A DNA stretch of 23,359 nt, taken from contig PCAH01000180.1 in NCBI GenBank assembly GCA_002730485.1, positions 1 to 23,359 on the forward strand, read 5' to 3'. This stretch comes from Dehalococcoidia bacterium. Its GTDB lineage: Bacteria > Chloroflexota > Dehalococcoidia > UBA3495. A program made the position numbers and the translations under genes. Below are positions 20,486-23,359 of this stretch, in pieces. Position 1 is the first letter of the stretch. The number at the start of each line of letters is the position of its first letter. Under the pieces are notes generated by a model. The model was given only the letters and a program-made list of their open reading frames with translations. It searched no databases and was not told where the DNA came from.

Positions 20486-21487
20486 ATGGAAGCCAAACCA
20501 CAGCTTTGGGACGACGCTCTGGCTGAAGAGATCGAGCAGTTTGCGGTGGAGATCGCCCGCGGCGCTGGCAAGATACTGGCCGGGCACTTTGGTCGGCAGA
20601 TTCAGGTGGAGTTCAAAGACGAACACGAACGAGATCCGGTCACCGCAGCCGATAAAGAGACTCAGGAGTACCTGACGGCTGAGATCGCCAAGCGGTTTCC
20701 CGACCACGGTGTACTTGGGGAAGAGGGCACAAAAGAAGAGAAGGAGTCCGAGGAACTGGCCAAGGACATCCTCTGGGTGCTTGACCCGCTTGATGGCACC
20801 ACCAACTACATGAATGGCCTGCCCGTGTTCGCTTCTTCCATCGGTGTCATGTATCGGGGTTGGCCTATCGCTGCAGCCGTCTATATCCCCTGGCCCACAG
20901 GCTCGGACTCAAAGACCGAGGGCGGATTCGTGCTCCACTGCCGCAAGGGTGGCGGCTGTTTCGCCGACGATGAGCCGGTGTCGGTCTACATTTCCGACGA
21001 GCCCGTGCCCAGCCGATTGATTGGTGTTCCGGGTTACTTTGGAGTGGGACAGGGTTTCACTGGGAAGCTGGCTGGGAAGGCGGGAGAGGTACGGACAACC
21101 GGCAGCATCGCCTACGAATTGGCGATGACCGCTCGGGGTGTGCTGCAATATGCCATGTTTGGCGCTCCCAGGCTGTGGGACATGGTCGGCGGGGCCTTGG
21201 CGGTGATAGAGGCAGGTGGCGTTGTAATGACTCGCTTTCGCGGCGAGAAGGCTTGGCATCCCATGGAGTCGCTGATTCCCACCTGGGAAACAAAAACCCC
21301 AACCATGAAAGAACTTCGGAACTGGATGGCCCCTCTGGTGGCAGGCAACCCCAAGGTAGCCCCGCTGATCGCCGACAATGTGAAACGCCGCTTCAGCCTA
21401 AAGGCCCAGGTCAAGAAGGCAACCAGGCCATTGCGCCAGCGGAAAAAGAAACCGGCAGAAAAACCGGAATCAAAGCCTGAGAAGTAG
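20486..21487 (+). CDS. Inositol monophosphatase-family phosphatase with Lys-rich tail
   Basis: The product has 333 residues from the ATG at 20486, with GAGG upstream; in-frame starts further upstream fall at or before the predicted promoter. The FIG/IMPase metal-site motifs are present: DPVTAADKETQEYL (50-63), GEEG (78-81), WVLDPLDGTTNYMNG (97-111) with Asp100 and Asp103, and RLWDMVGGALAVIEAGG in the C-terminal half. These enzymes use Mg2+ to remove phosphate from inositol phosphates, fructose 1,6-bisphosphate, PAP or histidinol phosphate, and the motifs do not choose between them. The final 30 residues are very basic with Pro and Glu (KKATRPLRQRKKKPAEKPES), an extension not needed for catalysis that may bind nucleic acid or a partner. 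Confidence 0.9.
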   Translation: MEAKPQLWDDALAEEIEQFAVEIARGAGKILAGHFGRQIQVEFKDEHERDPVTAADKETQEYLTAEIAKRFPDHGVLGEEGTKEEKESEELAKDILWVLDPLDGTTNYMNGLPVFASSIGVMYRGWPIAAAVYIPWPTGSDSKTEGGFVLHCRKGGGCFADDEPVSVYISDEPVPSRLIGVPGYFGVGQGFTGKLAGKAGEVRTTGSIAYELAMTARGVLQYAMFGAPRLWDMVGGALAVIEAGGVVMTRFRGEKAWHPMESLIPTWETKTPTMKELRNWMAPLVAGNPKVAPLIADNVKRRFSLKAQVKKATRPLRQRKKKPAEKPESKPEK

Positions 21488-21500
21488 ACAGAAACAACTA

Positions 21501-23024
21501 CTACCAGGGCGGGCCGGGCGTAGCCAATTCTATATAGGCTCCCCCGTTAGCTTCGCTCACTACAATCTCTCGGTCTTCATCGCGCGGTGAGACCTGAAAC
21601 CCGTGGATTGAAGAATTTGGATCGTTGACCTGTATGTCATACCGGATCTGGGAGTTCTCGATATAGATTCTTCCTTCCTGGTAGGCGGCGACGTGATCCA
21701 GGGTCGAATCATAATTCTCCATCGTGGCTGGCCCGCCGAAGACCCTGGGATCGACTAGATTGGAGTTCCGTATCACCAAGCTGACCTGGCCCCAGGTAAC
21801 AGGCCAAGCTCGCTGCAGCAAAGAATTCTTCACCGTCAAGGAAGAGTTGTTGCAAGGCAAATTCCAGATTTTGTGTTCGTAGAAGACTCCACCATCGGCA
21901 TTGGGGTTGCCCAAGTCGCGCAACTCGCAGTTGACCGGTTCTCCGTTGCTATCCCCGATAGCCCAACCAAGGCTGAATCCGCTTGGCGTGTCCAGCACGG
22001 TGATGTGTGTATCATCGCTGATACTTGCGTCCCGTTCGTATAGATAGGAATCTTTTACCTCTACGGTGGTGTTGGGCCACATATCTACCGTCCAATCGGT
22101 CCACTGACGCTTTTCGGGAAACGAGATTTCATGTTTTCCGGCAGGCGGGAATAACTCGAACCAGACGTGGTGGGCATCGGAAACCCTGATCTTTGAGTCG
22201 TGCATTTCCCTGGGGAACGTGATTTTGACCGTGGAATAGTTGATGGCAGAGTAATCTAGTGCCCCTCCGGCACTAGTCCAAGGGTCGCCAACAAAATGGT
22301 CCAGGGTTACCGTTGATCCGCTCTCAAAGTCCCAGTTGATCCAGTATTGGTTGTGCCCAAATGAGTAGGAGTCGTTGATCTCAAGAGTTCCACCATCCTT
22401 GATCCGCAAACGCGTCTGCTGGTGTTCAACCTGCTCCCACAAGAGCAGGGAGTTCTTGATGATCAGCTTTCCGTAAACCTCGATGTCTTGACGCTTATTG
22501 GGGCTTATCCAGACTATCTGGTTTTCAAAGACGGTTTCTTCGCCAGCTTGCACTCTGAAGCTTTCATCGATGACGATTTGCTCTCGGGTATCGGTAGGCT
22601 GGAAAGTATAGCCTTACGACCCCTCGTTCCAGACTGGCATCGATGGGTCGGTGCCATCGACGAAACCAAAGACATTCTCGCCCTCAAATCTTAATCGTGG
22701 GTTTTGGGGAGTGGATTCTGGCTCCATTGCAGTTTCCATAACGGGGGTCGCAATGGGTGCTGGCGTAGGAGAAAGAACATCAGGATGGTCTGGTGTGGAG
22801 TCAGATGCTGGGACAGCCAGCGTGTTCGTATCAGTGTCCGCCCTTGTGTTCGCTGAGAGTGCTGATTCGACGTTAATGGACGTTGCGGTTGATTGACTCT
22901 GCGCTGGGACAGTAGCAGTGGGAGTCGAAAGCGGGGTAACCACGGGTTCGGTAGAATTCGCACAAGCGATTAGGATCAGCACAGTGGTCAGGAGAATCCA
23001 TTGCTTGACGCGATTCTTGTAAAT
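21501..23024 (-). pseudogene. Broken lipoprotein gene: Ser/Thr/Pro linker and beta-helix repeats
   Basis: Two open segments in the same frame (22982-22614 and 22553-21501) are separated only by TAA at 22614-22616 and about 20 further coding triplets. Read through, the frame gives a basic, hydrophobic leader KNRVKQWILLTTVLILIAC, a lipoprotein signal with Cys at the lipobox. Next comes a Ser/Thr/Pro-rich linker of about 80 residues, then GYTFQPTDTREQIVIDESFR and a long repeat region. The repeats (GGTLEINDSYSFG, NTTVEVKDSYLYE, SSLTVKNSLLQ, GRIYIENSQI) are typical of right-handed parallel beta-helix proteins. No ATG, GTG or TTG lies in frame at the expected start of the leader. It was probably a surface lipoprotein binding or acting on polysaccharide. 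Two separate genes, or a sequencing error at the TAA, remain possible. Confidence 0.65.
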
Positions 23025-23107
23025 CCCCGTGAAGGTTTGGCACCTGTCTAATGCGGATGTCTCGATTTTAAATATGTTAGGGGATCTTCTCCAGCCGCAT
23101 GATGTCC

Positions 23108-23139
23108 AAAAAAAGGCACCTCAATCATGGAGGTGCCTT
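23108..23139 (-). terminator. Intrinsic terminator of the amidohydrolase-like gene
   Basis: On the minus strand a perfect 10-bp stem (AAGGCACCTC with GAGGTGCCTT, 23113-23122 and 23130-23139) is followed by a run of seven T (complement of 23108-23114). Confidence 0.9.
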
Positions 23140-23168
23140 GGTGTTTATTGATGAGTGGTCCATATAGC

Positions 23169-23359
23169 CTAGGCGGAATCCGGCTCCCAGCCCCAGGGGC
23201 GGGGACCCCAACCGGCTTCGTAGACCTCACCCTTTTTGATGGCCATGATGGGAATGACGGCCTTGTCGCTCTTTTTGCCGTCGCCCAGGATGTCGTAGAC
23301 CATCCAGTTGCCTTCCTTGATCTCCAGCACCGAGACATCGGCCTGTTTGCCCACGGCCA
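23169..23359 (-). CDS. Amidohydrolase-family metalloenzyme, C-terminal end only
   Basis: The frame is open at the window edge and ends at TAG 23169-23171, giving the last 62 complete codons. The sequence AVGKQADVSVLEIKEGNW, then IPIMAIKKGEVYEAGWGPRP and WGWEPDSA, matches the small C-terminal beta-sandwich of amidohydrolase/dihydroorotase-like enzymes. There, a G-x-x-ADVSVL strand pairs with the N-terminal strands and an IKKGEVY strand follows. These enzymes hydrolyse amides, cyclic imides or deacylate amino compounds at a metal centre in a TIM barrel, which lies outside the window. A terminator follows 30 nt after the stop. The subfamily and substrate cannot be judged. Confidence 0.62.
   Translation of the reverse strand, partial: AVGKQADVSVLEIKEGNWMVYDILGDGKKSDKAVIPIMAIKKGEVYEAGWGPRPWGWEPDSA

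Noticed and set aside
1..23359. A CRISPR array, toxin-antitoxin, phage-defence or secondary-metabolite cluster
   Set aside because: No spaced direct repeats, integrase, nuclease, helicase, NRPS/PKS or antitoxin-like pair was found. The window looks like ordinary chromosomal metabolism with small oddities rather than a defence island.

Overview
The window reads as part of a chromosome from a GC-rich bacterium that does not belong to a well-studied group. My best guess is Chloroflexota, a Dehalococcoidia or SAR202-like lineage. This is an inference from gene content: many stand-alone flavin oxygenases and reductases, a luciferase-like monooxygenase, an F420:NADP reductase, a Cys-less thiolase paired with a DUF35 protein, desulforedoxin-like mini-proteins and two-domain stress proteins. 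No rRNA, tRNA, CRISPR array, transposase or phage gene is visible. The genes are short operons or single genes, mostly with clear Shine-Dalgarno sites and often with intrinsic terminators.

Layout. 1-1050 (-): gamma-glutamyltransferase, cut by the window edge just before the expected catalytic Thr. 1334-3454 (+): LigB-type dioxygenase homologue and luciferase-like monooxygenase behind a near-consensus sigma70 promoter. 3718-6692 (-): HAD phosphatase, VOC protein and HpaB-type flavin monooxygenase. 6900-7793 (+): tandem universal stress protein. 8061-8309 (-): small two-helix membrane protein. 8556-10928 (+): zinc alcohol dehydrogenase and HsaA-like/acyl-CoA-dehydrogenase-fold flavoprotein, one operon. 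11030-11886 (-): two desulforedoxin-like mini-proteins and an unrecognised protein. 12058-13123 (+): thioredoxin-fold protein and a small acidic protein. 13139-14364 (-): F420:NADP reductase and a stand-alone jelly-roll protein. 14720-15561 (+): a broken cupredoxin-like lipoprotein gene. 15766-17973 (+): flavin reductase, thiolase-like protein and DUF35 partner. 18055-20312 (-): Met-rich mini-ORF, deiodinase-like redoxin, TPR protein and SDR. 20486-21487 (+): inositol-monophosphatase-family enzyme. 21501-23024 (-): a broken beta-helix lipoprotein gene. 23169-23359 (-): C-terminus of an amidohydrolase-like protein.

How the genes fit together. Many products are oxidoreductases expected to act on aromatic, alicyclic or acyl-CoA compounds. 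The flavin reductase at 15766 could supply reduced flavin to the two oxygenase components (5238 and 9693), since neither has a reductase beside it. The thiolase-like/DUF35 pair could cleave a CoA-ester side chain. No complete pathway can be read from this window.

Most distinctive signals: (a) three copies of an inverted doublet of GTAG-flanked hairpins, resembling REPIN/BIME elements, with compensatory base changes in the stems; (b) two lipoprotein genes broken by in-frame stops, one exactly at the lipobox cysteine and also carrying a one-base deletion; (c) tandem 38- and 47-residue desulforedoxin-like genes; (d) a Cys-less thiolase next to a DUF35 protein; (e) a 47-residue Met-rich ORF coupled by ATGA overlap to a deiodinase-like redoxin.
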